This document shows, piece after piece, positions 52,355-61,988 of a DNA stretch of 64,000 nucleotides (its first letter is position 1; every line of letters starts with the position of its first letter). The DNA is from Bacteroidia bacterium (GTDB taxonomy: Bacteria; Bacteroidota; Bacteroidia; M30B66). The stretch is taken from the NCBI GenBank assembly GCA_018401705.1, contig JAGYKL010000016.1, forward strand, positions 1 through 64,000, written 5' to 3'. The translations under genes and the position numbers were made by a program. The notes under the pieces were generated by a model. It made no database searches. It saw only the letters and a program-made list of their open reading frames with translations, and was not told the DNA's origin.

Positions 52355-53809
52355 ATGAGATTAGAGCCAAAGCAAGCAAGCGTTTTGGCTTTTGCATTCG
52401 TGGCTTTGAGCTTTGCATTAAGGCTTATTTGTTTGAATTGTAACGACATAGCTCTTGACGAGCCCTTTACTTTATACTGGGCTAATAAATCTGTTGGTGA
52501 AATTTCTGCTTTAGCAATGGATGAAAACAATCCTCCATTGTATTTTCTTATCCAGCATTATTGGATGCAGTTTTTCGGAAAAGATGCAAATGTTCTACGC
52601 TGGCCTTCGCTGATATTTGGCTTATTAACTGTTTTCTTTTTAATTAAAATTGCGGCAAGGAGGATTTCTGTTTTTGGAGCTTTAATAACTGGAATATTTA
52701 TTAGCTTAAATACGGAACATCTGTACTATAGTCAGGAAGTGAGAGCTTATACTTTGTTGTGTTTGCTAACTGCAATAGCTCTTGATTTTTTGCTGAAAAT
52801 TATTGAGAGTCCACAAGAAAAATCGAATTACTACAAGCTTGCAATTGTTTCTCTCTTGCTTGCATACACGCACTATTTGAGTGTTTGGGTTTTTATTGCT
52901 ATTGCAATTTGCTGGCTGTTTCTAACTAAACCTTCTCTTTACTTATCAAAAATTCTCATACCCGTCTTTGTCTTTTTTATCGGATTACTCCCTTTAGCTT
53001 GGGCAGCAATTTTTAGGTTAAAGCATATGACGCAAACAGGTACTTGGGTTCCTGAACCAGAGTTGAGTCAGTTATATGGCCATATAAACATCATGTTAAA
53101 CGGTAAGTACACAACAGCCGTAGTCATAGTTGTTCTGTTGGTTTTGGCGATATTATTAATGTTTAATAATGCTCTGAAAGAGGTTCTGAAAAAACAAATA
53201 CAATCGAAAGACAATAAGATTCTTTTGATATGGTTTATGTGCCTTTATTTTGGACTTTACTTTCAGTCTGTTGTATTTCAGCCCGTATTTATTCCTCGAT
53301 ATCTAATTTTTAGCTCAATTCCTTTATTTCTGTTGATTTCGGTATTGCTGAGCGCATTCGCTAGAAACGGTATTCAAAAGCTAATTGTGATTGTGCTTTT
53401 AGCAATTACATTGATTTTTAGTTTTGACATTAATCCGCCAAACAATAGAAACATGAAGGATTTGGTTTCTGCGGTAAATTCTTTTTCTGAGGAACATTCG
53501 AGTTTAATTATTTGTCCTGCTAGTTTTGATATGGCCTTTGCATATCATGCACATCCTGATTTATTTTATGGAAGTAGGAACCTAAGTAAGGCATTAGCAG
53601 AAAGAAAAGTATATGCAGTGAACAGCTTTACTGAGATTCCTGAATCAGTTCTTAGGTACAGTAGTGATGTCGTTTTTCTTGATGCAGATGCGGCATTTAC
53701 CCTCCCGGGGAATGCTATTTTAGAAAATCTAGAGAACTTATTTACTCAGGAGAAAGCCACTGAGGTTCCGGGGATTTTCAAGGTTTATAAGTTTGGTTCC
53801 GGCAACTAG
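52355..53809 (+). CDS. GT-C fold glycosyltransferase (family 39/ArnT-like)
   Basis: A 484-residue integral membrane protein with about 11 helices. The first periplasmic loop carries the acidic motif LDEPFTLYWANKSVGEI and NNPPLYFLIQHYW, as in GT39/ArnT-type transferases that take sugars from polyprenyl phosphates. ATG 52355 is chosen; a GTG six codons upstream is possible. The last 100 residues form a soluble domain. It transfers a sugar to protein or lipid on the periplasmic side; donor and acceptor unknown. Convergent with the enoyl-CoA hydratase, overlapping by four bases. Confidence 0.82.
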   Translation: MRLEPKQASVLAFAFVALSFALRLICLNCNDIALDEPFTLYWANKSVGEISALAMDENNPPLYFLIQHYWMQFFGKDANVLRWPSLIFGLLTVFFLIKIAARRISVFGALITGIFISLNTEHLYYSQEVRAYTLLCLLTAIALDFLLKIIESPQEKSNYYKLAIVSLLLAYTHYLSVWVFIAIAICWLFLTKPSLYLSKILIPVFVFFIGLLPLAWAAIFRLKHMTQTGTWVPEPELSQLYGHINIMLNGKYTTAVVIVVLLVLAILLMFNNALKEVLKKQIQSKDNKILLIWFMCLYFGLYFQSVVFQPVFIPRYLIFSSIPLFLLISVLLSAFARNGIQKLIVIVLLAITLIFSFDINPPNNRNMKDLVSAVNSFSEEHSSLIICPASFDMAFAYHAHPDLFYGSRNLSKALAERKVYAVNSFTEIPESVLRYSSDVVFLDADAAFTLPGNAILENLENLFTQEKATEVPGIFKVYKFGSGN

Positions 53810-54570
53810 CTTTTTTTCTTCAAAGAAGAAATGATATGTTCAAGAAGAGCTCTGTTTTCTGGAGTCCACCATTGTTTTAATGTTGGTTCAAATGTAGATT
53901 CAAAATCGGCATTCAGTTCATTCAACAGGTCGTTTCTGAAGTTCATTTTACTTTGGGTCCAAACTTTTGAGTTAAGTTTAAGATAAACTTGTAATTGCTG
54001 AATTGCTTTTTGTTCTACCTCTTCGAGGGATATGATTTCGTCTACTAATCCGCACTTGAGAGCTTCTTCAGGTGTATGTAATTTCCCTTCAAGTAGAAAT
54101 TTGTAGGCATTGCTTTTTCCAACTGTAAATCCATATAAGTTGTAGATTGTATTCGGAACGACTATTCCAAATGGAATTTCATTGAGGCCTATTCTGTAAT
54201 TGCCAGTAGCCATAACCCGGTAATCACAGCCTAATGCGAGCACACATCCGCCAGCAGGCGAATGACCTGTAATTGCTGCAATAAGTGGCTTCGGAAAAGC
54301 TACCAGTCGCCTTGCAAGACGTGAGAAAAGCTTCCAAAAGTCGCTCATTTGATTCTCATTGTATTTATACAACTCAATAACATCTAATCCAGCCGAAAAG
54401 AATTCTCCATGACCAGTTAGAATAACTCCTTTAACTTGTTCATTAGTCTTTAACTCCAAAAGAGCATCAAGAATTTCGTTTGCCATTTCGGCATTAATAG
54501 TATTTGCCTTTCCATTACTGAGCCGTAGAACAGCATAATTGCTTTGATATTCAATTCTGATAGTATTCAT
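53806..54570 (-). CDS. Enoyl-CoA hydratase/isomerase family protein
   Basis: A 254-residue crotonase-fold protein. Motifs: VKGVILTGHGEFFSAGLDVIE in two adjacent parts (first oxyanion-hole region, with SAGLD), then KPLIAAITGHSPAGGCVLAL (second oxyanion region) and GLNEIPFGIVVP. Catalytic Glu positions of true hydratases are not clearly both present, so an isomerase or hydrolase role is possible. Single gene. Confidence 0.88.
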   Translation of the reverse strand: MNTIRIEYQSNYAVLRLSNGKANTINAEMANEILDALLELKTNEQVKGVILTGHGEFFSAGLDVIELYKYNENQMSDFWKLFSRLARRLVAFPKPLIAAITGHSPAGGCVLALGCDYRVMATGNYRIGLNEIPFGIVVPNTIYNLYGFTVGKSNAYKFLLEGKLHTPEEALKCGLVDEIISLEEVEQKAIQQLQVYLKLNSKVWTQSKMNFRNDLLNELNADFESTFEPTLKQWWTPENRALLEHIISSLKKKS

Positions 54571-54722
54571 ATTTGCTAGAATAGAGTTATTTTTGCTTTG
54601 TTAATTAAACAGAATGTTACGCTTTCATTGTTAATAAGTGTTTATCAAATACAATAATTCTTAACGTATCACTGTTAAATTTGTAAAAGATACGCAGGGA
54701 ATTAACTGCAAAATTTAATTGT

Positions 54723-54956
54723 ATGTCATTAAGCAGCGAACAAAAAAAGGAATTAGACCGTCTTAATAAGCTTTTTAAGCCTTATAACCATTTGGCAGAA
54801 GTAAATGACGAAGCTGGAGAATTAGCTGTGCATGAGAATATGGTAGAGCAATTTCCCATTGGAGATTACGATCGTGACAGAATGAATGAATTGTCTGACA
54901 AACGTCGTGCTTTGCTTCAAAATCAAGAACAAGCTTCTAAGCTCAGAGTCAAATAA
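54723..54956 (+). CDS. Small hypothetical protein
   Basis: A 77-residue, highly charged, helical protein starting MSLSSEQKKELDRLNKLFKP, with AEVNDEAGELAVHENMVEQF and NELSDKRRALLQNQEQ. No signal or transmembrane segment. I recognise no family. It is a single gene between minus-strand genes, with 152 bases of AT-rich upstream sequence. Codon use looks normal for the window. Confidence 0.6.
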   Translation: MSLSSEQKKELDRLNKLFKPYNHLAEVNDEAGELAVHENMVEQFPIGDYDRDRMNELSDKRRALLQNQEQASKLRVK

Positions 54957-54968
54957 TTAACCAGTTTA

Positions 54969-56345
54969 TTAAGGCTGCTGCTTAGGTAAACCGTATTTAT
55001 CTAATAAATAAATCATTGCTGCAATTGAAGCAGCGCCCAATTCCAATTCTCTTTTATTTACTGCATCAAAGGTGTCACTGCTGGCATGGTGGTAGTCAAA
55101 ATACCTTTGAGAATCAGGTATATATCCTAAACAAACAGTTCCTTTATCTTTTAGAGGACTAATGTCGGCGCCACCGCCACCTTGCTTAAAGTCATGAAGT
55201 CCGTATGGTTCAAGAAGCTTTCTGTACTTTGCAATAGCAGAAATCAACTTCGCATCTTCAGTATCAATATAAAACCCACGAGGTGTGAAACCCCCTCTAT
55301 CTGATTCTATAGCAACAATATGTTGTTCCAGGTTTTTTTCTGCGAGTTCAGCATATTTCTTTCCTCCACGTAATCCATTTTCTTCATTCATGAACATCAC
55401 AGCCCTAAGTGAATTCTTAGGCTTATAGCCAAGGTTTTTGAGAATTCTCAATGCTTCCATGCTTTGAACACATCCGGCTCCATCATCATGAGCGCCTTGT
55501 CCATTATCCCAAGCATCAAGATGCCCGCCGGCTATGATGAAATTGTTGGGATTTTCATTTCCTTTGGTTTCTGCCACAACATTATGAGAAAGCGTATCAG
55601 GAAGCATTGCACAATTTCCTTTCATATAGATTTCTAAATCAGGCTTTTCATTTAGCATCTTATCAAGCCTGGTAGCTGCTGCAGTTGAAATTGCAAAAGC
55701 GGGTATTTTAGGAAATAATGTGTCATATGACATAGACCCGGTATGAGGAAATTCATCCTCGCGAAGCGACATGCTCCTAACCAAAGTTCCTAATGCTCCA
55801 TATTTAGATGCTTTAGAAGGGCCCGCCCAGCGCTGATCCACACATCCGCCGTAGGCTTCAAAAGTGTGAATATGGCGGGGTTCCATAGGACGAGTAAAGA
55901 ATACAATCTTTCCTCTAATGTTTGCTTCACCTAAGCTATCGAGTTGCTCTAAATGACTAACCCGAATGACTTTTGCCTTCACTTCACCGCCAACACTGCC
56001 TCCGAGGGCGCAAGCTGAGAACGTTGTTTCTTTATTGGCGGTTTTTACTTCACAGATGTTGCCCCTCTCCCAATGCGGAACCATTACTTCTTGAAGTATA
56101 GTCTTATCGAAACCTTCTTTTTTGGATGTTTCTGACATGAAATCAACAGCTTTAGCTGCGCCTTGAGAACCACTTAATCGCGGACCAATTTGAGTGCATA
56201 GGTGTTCAAGAACCTCATAGCATTTGCTGTTGGTAAGGGCTTCGTCGAAAATTGCCCTGATAAAAAGGGAGTCTTCTATTGAGTTTTGAGACTGAACTTG
56301 TGTGAATGCCGACAAACTAATCAACAAGCAAAATAATTTACGCAT
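54969..56345 (-). CDS. Secreted M28-family metallopeptidase (carboxypeptidase Q-like)
   Basis: A 458-residue protein with a signal peptide of about 19 residues (MRKLFCLLISLSAFTQVQS). A PA-like insert spans about 110-240. The M28 zinc site is visible: GGHLDAWDNGQGAHDDGAG (first His and bridging Asp), FMNEENGLRGGK (catalytic Glu pair) and later ESDRGG and HASSD. Family members are exported amino- or carboxypeptidases. There is no T9SS domain, so it is probably periplasmic. Confidence 0.92.
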   Translation of the reverse strand: MRKLFCLLISLSAFTQVQSQNSIEDSLFIRAIFDEALTNSKCYEVLEHLCTQIGPRLSGSQGAAKAVDFMSETSKKEGFDKTILQEVMVPHWERGNICEVKTANKETTFSACALGGSVGGEVKAKVIRVSHLEQLDSLGEANIRGKIVFFTRPMEPRHIHTFEAYGGCVDQRWAGPSKASKYGALGTLVRSMSLREDEFPHTGSMSYDTLFPKIPAFAISTAAATRLDKMLNEKPDLEIYMKGNCAMLPDTLSHNVVAETKGNENPNNFIIAGGHLDAWDNGQGAHDDGAGCVQSMEALRILKNLGYKPKNSLRAVMFMNEENGLRGGKKYAELAEKNLEQHIVAIESDRGGFTPRGFYIDTEDAKLISAIAKYRKLLEPYGLHDFKQGGGGADISPLKDKGTVCLGYIPDSQRYFDYHHASSDTFDAVNKRELELGAASIAAMIYLLDKYGLPKQQP

Positions 56346-56566
56346 AGCGCAAATATATTTATTATGTGTCTTTGTGTGATATTGCCCAGAAGCCTTTAAC
56401 TGATTATGAACTTATCAGAATGCAATAATGAGGTGAATTTCTTTCGCCTTCTTTCTTTTTCACTCTTCCTGGGGCTGCTTTAATAATCTGCAAATCTTTT
56501 TACTGGCTTATATCTTATTAACATATGAATGCATTTTCTGTTGCTGCCTTTTTTTCTATAAGCTTC

Positions 56567-56680
56567 TAGGTACTAAGTATTATGTACCAAGTATTAAGTA
56601 AAATATAGTTATGTATAATTTACTGATCAGTATCTACTAAGTACTGTCAACTAAGCACTAACTTCTACCCAACATCCACC
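56567..56680. repeat. Degenerate heptamer tract in the intergenic region
   Basis: Two runs in 7-base steps, 56567-56602 (units such as AAGTATT, AGGTACT) and 56632-56680 (ACTAAGC, ACTAACT), separated by about 30 bases. They lie in the 795-base gap 56346-57140. That gap also contains a tRNA-like RNA (56761-56912) and its terminator; the rest shows nothing else. Confidence 0.75.
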
Positions 56681-56706
56681 TTTCCAATAACCTTATATAG
56701 AATAAA

Positions 56707-56742
56707 AAAATCCCTGCCGAACCATCACAAACGACAGGGATT
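56707..56742 (-). terminator. Terminator of the tRNA-like RNA
   Basis: On the minus strand AAATCCCTG...CAGGGATTTTTTT, an inner CG-rich loop and a T-run, 19 bases after the 3' end of the tRNA-like gene. Confidence 0.8.
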
Positions 56743-56760
56743 TAGGTATTAGGGAATTAG

Positions 56761-56912
56761 CTGTAGAGGAAGGATTCGAACCTTCACGAGGAGGTTAGCC
56801 AATATTCAAGAAAACTGCAAGCAGTTTGAGTGGTCAACCCGTTAAATATCGTTTATCCCAGATTCCTCACCCCCGAGACAAGAGGGCATGTCTGCCGTTT
56901 CAACACCCTACA
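56761..56912 (-). ncRNA. tRNA-like RNA with long insertion (no assignable anticodon)
   Basis: Ends form a 7-bp acceptor TGTAGGG / CTCTACA plus G73 (one G-U pair). The 3' part is a perfect T arm, GAAGG-TTCGAAT-CCTTC. The 5' part has TGTTGAAACGGCAGAC, like the D arm of tRNA-Leu. Between lie about 100 bases, not the usual 40. A stem CCCTC/GGGGG gives loop TTGTCTC (GUC, but pyrimidine at 37), alternative stem AGACA/TGTCT is equally good, then GTGAGGA/TCCTCGT and hairpin AACTGC-TT-GCAGTT. It could be an unusual type II tRNA, a tRNA with an insertion, or another tRNA-mimic RNA. Confidence 0.5.
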
Positions 56913-57140
56913 GTATATAAGAACTATTGATGCAAATAACGTCAAAACAAGCAATATGATGCAAATAAATCATTCAAAATGTTCAATTATTGACAATGTG
57001 ATAATTTTAATTTCGATTTATTGCATTTGGCGCAAATACTTACTATTGTATCTAACTAAAATTGCTATTTCTTGAATGAGTGCCAACACCTATGTTTCAA
57101 AAATAGGGCTTAAGCCTAGAGTTACATGCATTAAATAGTC

Positions 57141-57593
57141 TTATTCCTTCGACTTAGTGTCGATTATTATGGTAACTGGTCCATCATTGACTAATTGAAT
57201 AACCATATGAGCTGCGAAAATTCCCGTTTTAGCCGGGCGACTCATTTCGGAACTTATTTGTTTGCAAAAAATCTCATACATTTTTGAAGCATATTCGGGT
57301 TTTCCGGCTCTTATGTAAGATGGTCGATTTCCTTTCTTTGTAGATGCGTATAAAGTAAACTGACTAATAACAAGAGCTTCGCCATGGATATCGCAAACAG
57401 ATTTATTCATAAGTCCGTTTTCATCATTGAAAATTCGCATGTTGGCAATCTTAGCTGCCAGCCACTGGCCATCGTCAATAGTATCAGAGTCTTCAATTCC
57501 AACCAGAACAAGAACACCTTCTCTTATTGAAGCAAATACTTCACCTTCAATAGTTACAGATGCCGAATTCACACGTTGAATAACTGCTCTCAT
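57141..57593 (-). CDS. dtd: D-aminoacyl-tRNA deacylase
   Basis: A 150-residue enzyme that hydrolyses D-amino acids from tRNA. Motifs: MRAVIQRVNSASVTIEGEVF, LVLVGIEDSD, the catalytic SQFTLYAS near residue 80, and the Gly-cisPro region DGPVTIIID near the end. Normal length. Its ATG overlaps the rsgA stop by four bases, so it is the last gene of the tsaB-rsgA-dtd run. Confidence 0.96.
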   Translation of the reverse strand: MRAVIQRVNSASVTIEGEVFASIREGVLVLVGIEDSDTIDDGQWLAAKIANMRIFNDENGLMNKSVCDIHGEALVISQFTLYASTKKGNRPSYIRAGKPEYASKMYEIFCKQISSEMSRPAKTGIFAAHMVIQLVNDGPVTIIIDTKSKE

Positions 57594-58525
57594 TTCTTTG
57601 AACCTGAAATTTCTTCTGAATGCATGAGTCCAAGATAAGAGGAATACCTTTCAGGTGGAATATCTCCGTTTTGAGCAGCCAATTTTATAGCACATCCGGG
57701 TTCTTCGAGATGCATGCAGTTTTTGAATTTACAGTCTGATGCCAAGTCGAAAAACTCGGGGAAATAGTTCTTTATTTCCTGCCTTTCCATATCGATAATA
57801 CCAAATTCTTTCACTCCCGGAGTGTCTACAATCCAAGTGTTTTTATCAAGCGGATGTAATTCGGCGAAGGTGGTTGTGTGTTTTCCTTTGCTGTGAGCTT
57901 CGGATATTTCTCCGGTTTTTAGTTTTAGTCCGGGCTGTATTGCATTTACTAAAGACGATTTTCCACTTCCCGAATGCCCAACGAAAAGGCAGATTTTGCC
58001 TTGCATATGTTCTCTTAGCTCTTGAGTATTCATCCCGCTTAATGCGGAAATAACAAAAACTTCATAGCCTATCTTGGTGTAAACATCTATATAATCTGCA
58101 AGTAAATCAAGGTCTTTATCGTTATGCTCATATAAATCAGCTTTGTTAATTACAAGAGCTGCCTGAATGTGGTAAGCTTCGCAAGTAATAAGCAATCTAT
58201 CTATAAAACCCATTGAAGTCCTTGGTGAATGAAGAGTTGCAACGATGTAAGCCTGATCGATATTTGCAGCAAGAACATGAGCTTCTTTACTAAGGTTGAT
58301 AGATTTACGGATGATGTAATTCTCCCTTTCTTCAATATCTGTTATAATCGCAATGTCACCGTCTTTTGATTCGTCAATTTCTACCTTGTCTCCAACAGCA
58401 ATTGGGTTTGTAGTTCTGAGAGCGCTTTTTCTGAAAATTCCTTTTACCCGGCATTCTACTTGCCTGCCATCCTCGGTCATGACCGAAGCAAAACTTCCAG
58501 TTGATCTAATTACCAAAGCTTTCAT
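57590..58525 (-). CDS. rsgA: Ribosome small subunit-dependent GTPase A
   Basis: A 311-residue circularly permuted GTPase for 30S maturation. An N-terminal OB fold (about 1-70) precedes the permuted G motifs: NKADLYE (G4) at about 125, GHSGSGKSSLVNAI (G1) at about 180, and DTPGVKEFG (G3) near 220. The C-terminal zinc site contains C-x4-CMHLEEPGC. Both ends overlap neighbouring genes by four bases (ATGA), tsaB upstream and dtd downstream, indicating tight co-translation. Confidence 0.96.
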   Translation of the reverse strand: MKALVIRSTGSFASVMTEDGRQVECRVKGIFRKSALRTTNPIAVGDKVEIDESKDGDIAIITDIEERENYIIRKSINLSKEAHVLAANIDQAYIVATLHSPRTSMGFIDRLLITCEAYHIQAALVINKADLYEHNDKDLDLLADYIDVYTKIGYEVFVISALSGMNTQELREHMQGKICLFVGHSGSGKSSLVNAIQPGLKLKTGEISEAHSKGKHTTTFAELHPLDKNTWIVDTPGVKEFGIIDMERQEIKNYFPEFFDLASDCKFKNCMHLEEPGCAIKLAAQNGDIPPERYSSYLGLMHSEEISGSKK

Positions 58526-59229
58526 ACTTGCTTGCCGGCATTTATTCCCGCCGGAGGCGGTGTTCCTTGATAAGGTTTTAAATACTCAGGTTCAAAGTAA
58601 GCCAAATCGGCAAAATCCTGTTTGCTAAATGCTTCATAAGCATAATCAGTCATTCCCTTCGCTTCAAGTTGCACCTCAAAAGAAAAATCGGCATTCGGAT
58701 GAATCCCAATTATTTCAGCACATTTTGAAGCTCCATCACCAATAAAAGCTAGTTTGTGTTCACTTAAATATTCTTGATAGGCGGTTTCGTCAATCACCAA
58801 AGGTGAGGCATTCATCAAAGCTTTTAGATTTGAATCAAAAACATTGGTGTAAACTTCCATGCGTCTGGCATCAATCATTGGAGCAATGTAACCATCGAAA
58901 GCAGGATGCTCGGCTTTAAAAACGCGAGCAAGAATTTCTAAGGTTGGAACTGTTATCAATGGAATATCTAATCCATAGCAAATTCCTTTAGCAGTTGAAA
59001 CTCCGATTCTTAACCCGGTGTAGGAGCCTGGTCCGGCCGAAACTGCAACAGCAACTAAATCATCAAATGTTATTTTAGCTTCAGCCAAGACTTTCTCGCA
59101 TAATGGAAGCAAGTTTTCGGCATGCTTATATCCTTCGGATATGGAAACCGAGGCTAATAATTTTCCATCAGCAGCAACCGCTGCAGAGCATACAGAAGTT
59201 GCAGTTTCGAGATGAAGAATATAATTCAA
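58522..59229 (-). CDS. tsaB: tRNA t6A biosynthesis protein TsaB
   Basis: A 235-residue protein of the ASKHA fold; with TsaD, TsaC and TsaE it makes the t6A37 modification in ANN-decoding tRNAs. Motifs: LHLETATSVCSAAV, the segment VSAGPGSYTGLRIGVSTAKGICY at about 66-88 (split here), and PMIDARRMEVYTNVF. TsaB lacks the metal-binding His pair of TsaD, consistent here. It starts five bases after the efflux adaptor gene. Confidence 0.95.
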   Translation of the reverse strand: MNYILHLETATSVCSAAVAADGKLLASVSISEGYKHAENLLPLCEKVLAEAKITFDDLVAVAVSAGPGSYTGLRIGVSTAKGICYGLDIPLITVPTLEILARVFKAEHPAFDGYIAPMIDARRMEVYTNVFDSNLKALMNASPLVIDETAYQEYLSEHKLAFIGDGASKCAEIIGIHPNADFSFEVQLEAKGMTDYAYEAFSKQDFADLAYFEPEYLKPYQGTPPPAGINAGKQV

Positions 59230-59233
59230 TGTA

Positions 59234-60574
59234 TTATTGATTAGGGCTGGATTTTTCTGATTGTTCTACAGTTACTTCAGTTCCTTCTTTGAGGAGTTTA
59301 GAAATTGCTGAGTATGGCGCAGAAACTACTTCCTGAGTTGCGTCTAAACCAGAAACTATTTCAATGTAGTTATTGTCTTGAATCCCCGTCTTTACTTCTT
59401 TGATGGTAGCTTTTCCTTCAGAAACAACAAACACGATTTCTTTGATTTCCTCTTCCTCGGTTTCTTTGATTGATTCGTCTTTCTTGTTATCTGAACCTTC
59501 TGCCATTTCTTTAGCAGTTCTGGTAGTTACCGACATAATTGGAACAGTTAGCACATTATTCTTGAATTGAGTTCTAATTTCAACCGTAGCCGACATTCCC
59601 GGGCGGAATGGACTAAGGTGAGGCGTTTCCGGATCGAGCAAATCGGTGTAAGAATCTCTTAAAATTCTTATTTTAACTGTGAAATTTGTTACCTGGTCGG
59701 CATTGTTTCCACCTAAAGCTGAGCTATTTGCCGAATTAGCAATTTCTGTTACAACACCTTTGAACTCTCTTTCGTCGTAAGCGTCAACTTCAATGATTGT
59801 GGTATCGTTGAGGTGAATTCTAACGATATCGTTCTCGTTTACATCAACACTTACTTCCATTTCATTGAGGTTTGCAATTCTAAGTAGCTCTGTTCCGCTC
59901 ATTTGGGCAGTACCAACAACTCGTTCACCAAGCTCTACGTTAAGCTTAGAAACTGTTCCGTCGTTTGGAGCGTAAATTCTGGTTCTCGCCAAATTGTCAT
60001 TAGCTTCTTTCAAAGATGCTTCGGCACTTCTTACAGAAAACTCTGCGGCAATAACCGTTTGTTTAGCGGCTTCGAGATCAGCTTTAGCACCTTCGTACTG
60101 AGCATTTGCAGCATCAAATTCGGCTTCCGAAACAGCTTTTTTATCGTGTAAGCTTTTAGTTCTGTTGAAAGTGATTTCGGTATTTACAAATGCTGCTTTC
60201 ACCTGAGATTCGCGAGCTCTTGAATTTGCCAGATTTGCTTTAGCCTGATTTAAGGCTGCGGCCACTCGGTCGGCAGCTGCTCTAATAAGGTCTGGGTTTA
60301 TAGTTAAAAGATGGTCGCCTTTACTCACTTTCTGGCCTTCGGTAACGAAAAGTTCAACTATTTCACCTGAAACATCGGCACTTATCTTAACTTCAACCTC
60401 CGGTTGAATTTTACCATTTGCAGAAACCGTTTCAATGATAGTTCTCTTGGTGGCCTTCTCTGTAGAAACTTCAAATGCCGTTGACTTTCCAATCCAGCCG
60501 GCTTTTTTAGCAATGATTCCTCCAACAATAATAATAATTGCAAGTGCAATTAGGGATTTTATAGCTTTTTTCAT
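59234..60574 (-). CDS. HlyD/MacA-type periplasmic adaptor
   Basis: A 446-residue membrane-fusion protein. N-terminal anchor helix (LIALAIIIIVGGIIAKK), lipoyl half-motifs PEVEVKISADVSGEIVELFV and IYAPNDGTVSKLNVE, a coiled-coil hairpin at about 90-205 rich in Ala/Lys/Glu, and beta-barrel and membrane-proximal domains with an acidic insert (residues near 370). It joins an inner-membrane pump to TolC; the pump is not in this window. The gene follows tolC by one base. Confidence 0.93.
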   Translation of the reverse strand: MKKAIKSLIALAIIIIVGGIIAKKAGWIGKSTAFEVSTEKATKRTIIETVSANGKIQPEVEVKISADVSGEIVELFVTEGQKVSKGDHLLTINPDLIRAAADRVAAALNQAKANLANSRARESQVKAAFVNTEITFNRTKSLHDKKAVSEAEFDAANAQYEGAKADLEAAKQTVIAAEFSVRSAEASLKEANDNLARTRIYAPNDGTVSKLNVELGERVVGTAQMSGTELLRIANLNEMEVSVDVNENDIVRIHLNDTTIIEVDAYDEREFKGVVTEIANSANSSALGGNNADQVTNFTVKIRILRDSYTDLLDPETPHLSPFRPGMSATVEIRTQFKNNVLTVPIMSVTTRTAKEMAEGSDNKKDESIKETEEEEIKEIVFVVSEGKATIKEVKTGIQDNNYIEIVSGLDATQEVVSAPYSAISKLLKEGTEVTVEQSEKSSPNQ

Positions 60575-60575
60575 G

Positions 60576-61988
60576 TTATAACTCTATAGCATTGCCTTGA
60601 TAGAAATCAAGAACTTTAACTCTTAAAATAAATTCATATCGGGCTTGTGCCAAATTGCTTTTGCTGCAAAAAGTTGATTTTTTGCCGTATTAAATTCAAG
60701 CATGTTTATCATTCTACATCAAATCTATCTTGCATGTAACCGAACGACTCTTCCAAGGCAGTGACTGATTTTTGGGTGGCTTTATATCTTTCAAACGCCG
60801 AGCGGGCATCCAAAAATGCAGTTTGAATATCTCTTCGCAGTTGATTTTTAGTGATTTTTCTGAAGTTGAGCATTTTCAAGGGTGATTTTCTGAAGCGAAA
60901 CCTGATTTCTAGGTTCTCAAATTATTGAAAATGGGAACATTTAATGAAAGTCCAAAAGTTCTGTTAAAGTTTTGGTTCCATTGATCAGAGAAAGGAGTTA
61001 ATTCTGTTACCGGAACTTCAACATCAATTTCAATGGGCTGGCCCATAAACGTTCCAAGGTTTTGGGTTTGGGTTGTGGTTCCAACGATAGATCTTGCCAA
61101 TTCAGAATATCCGGTTCCAATTCCGCCGAAGGCGCTCAAAGATGGATAATATGCTCCGCGGGCTGCCTGTAAGCTTTTTTCTGCACTTCTCACTTGGTAT
61201 TCGCTACCTAAAATGCCGGGTTGATTGGTAAAAGCAACTGTTATCAATTCTCTTTCATTGTATGGAGGAAGCTCCATTTTAAGACTACTGAAATCTGGTC
61301 TTATGACATCAAATCCACTTGCATCTTCTAGTCCGATTAATTGAGCAAGAGTAAGTTTGGCTAAGTCGAGACGATTACGAGCATTCAAAACATTAAGTTC
61401 TTCATTTGCAAGCTGAGCTTCGGTTTGAAGAAAATCGCCCTTGGCTGTGCGGCCCGCCTCATAAAGTAGTTTGCCCTGATCTCTCTGAATTCGGGTATTG
61501 TTAAGTTGACTTTCGGCAATACTCAAAAGCTCATCAGAAAGTATAATTTGCAAGAAAGCATTTGTGATTTGAAGTGAAATATCATTTTTTAACTGATCAT
61601 TTTGATATTTCGAAGCAATCACAGCTAGCTGATTTGCGAAAATTGTTTGAGTATTACTGAAGCCTGAAAACAGGTTTACCCCGCTGCTAAGACTAAAGTT
61701 ATCAGACTGAACCCGGTTGGTCGCAAATTGGTTGGTAAAGGGGTCAATTCTTCTACCAAAATTGTAGGTATGGTTGGCAGAACCACTTAACGTGGGAATG
61801 ACATTCGCTTTTGATTGTAAAACGTTGATTTTACTTTGTTCAACTTGTAAATCGCTTTGGGCTATTTGAAAATTATTTTCAATGGCATAAAGAATACACT
61901 CTTTCAAAGTCCATGTCTTTGCCGATTGTGCTTGAACAAAGAGTGTTGAGAATGAGATAGCTGCAAAAAGAAGGAGATACTTTTTCAT
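60576..61988 (-). pseudogene. TolC-family outer-membrane efflux protein (3' end broken by indels)
   Basis: From ATG 61988 (MKKYLLLFAAISFSTLF) the frame is open for 359 codons: signal, SAKTWTLKECILYAIENNFQ in two parts, and the outer-membrane factor repeats, up to FNNLRT near 60911. Corrected reading continues RNQVSLQKITLENAQLQK, NQLRRDIQTAFLDARSAFER, SFGYMQDRFDV, INMLEFNTAKNQLFAAKSNL, ending ALARYEF-like and FYQGNAIEL at 60576. At least four small indels in 330 bases break it. The upstream half is intact, so error is likely. The stop lies one base before the hlyD start. Confidence 0.85.

Noticed and set aside
56761-56912. tmRNA or ordinary tRNA-Asp(GUC)
   Set aside because: No tmRNA 5' sequence or tag-reading frame is visible. 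As tRNA-Asp the D arm, position 37 and length are all wrong.
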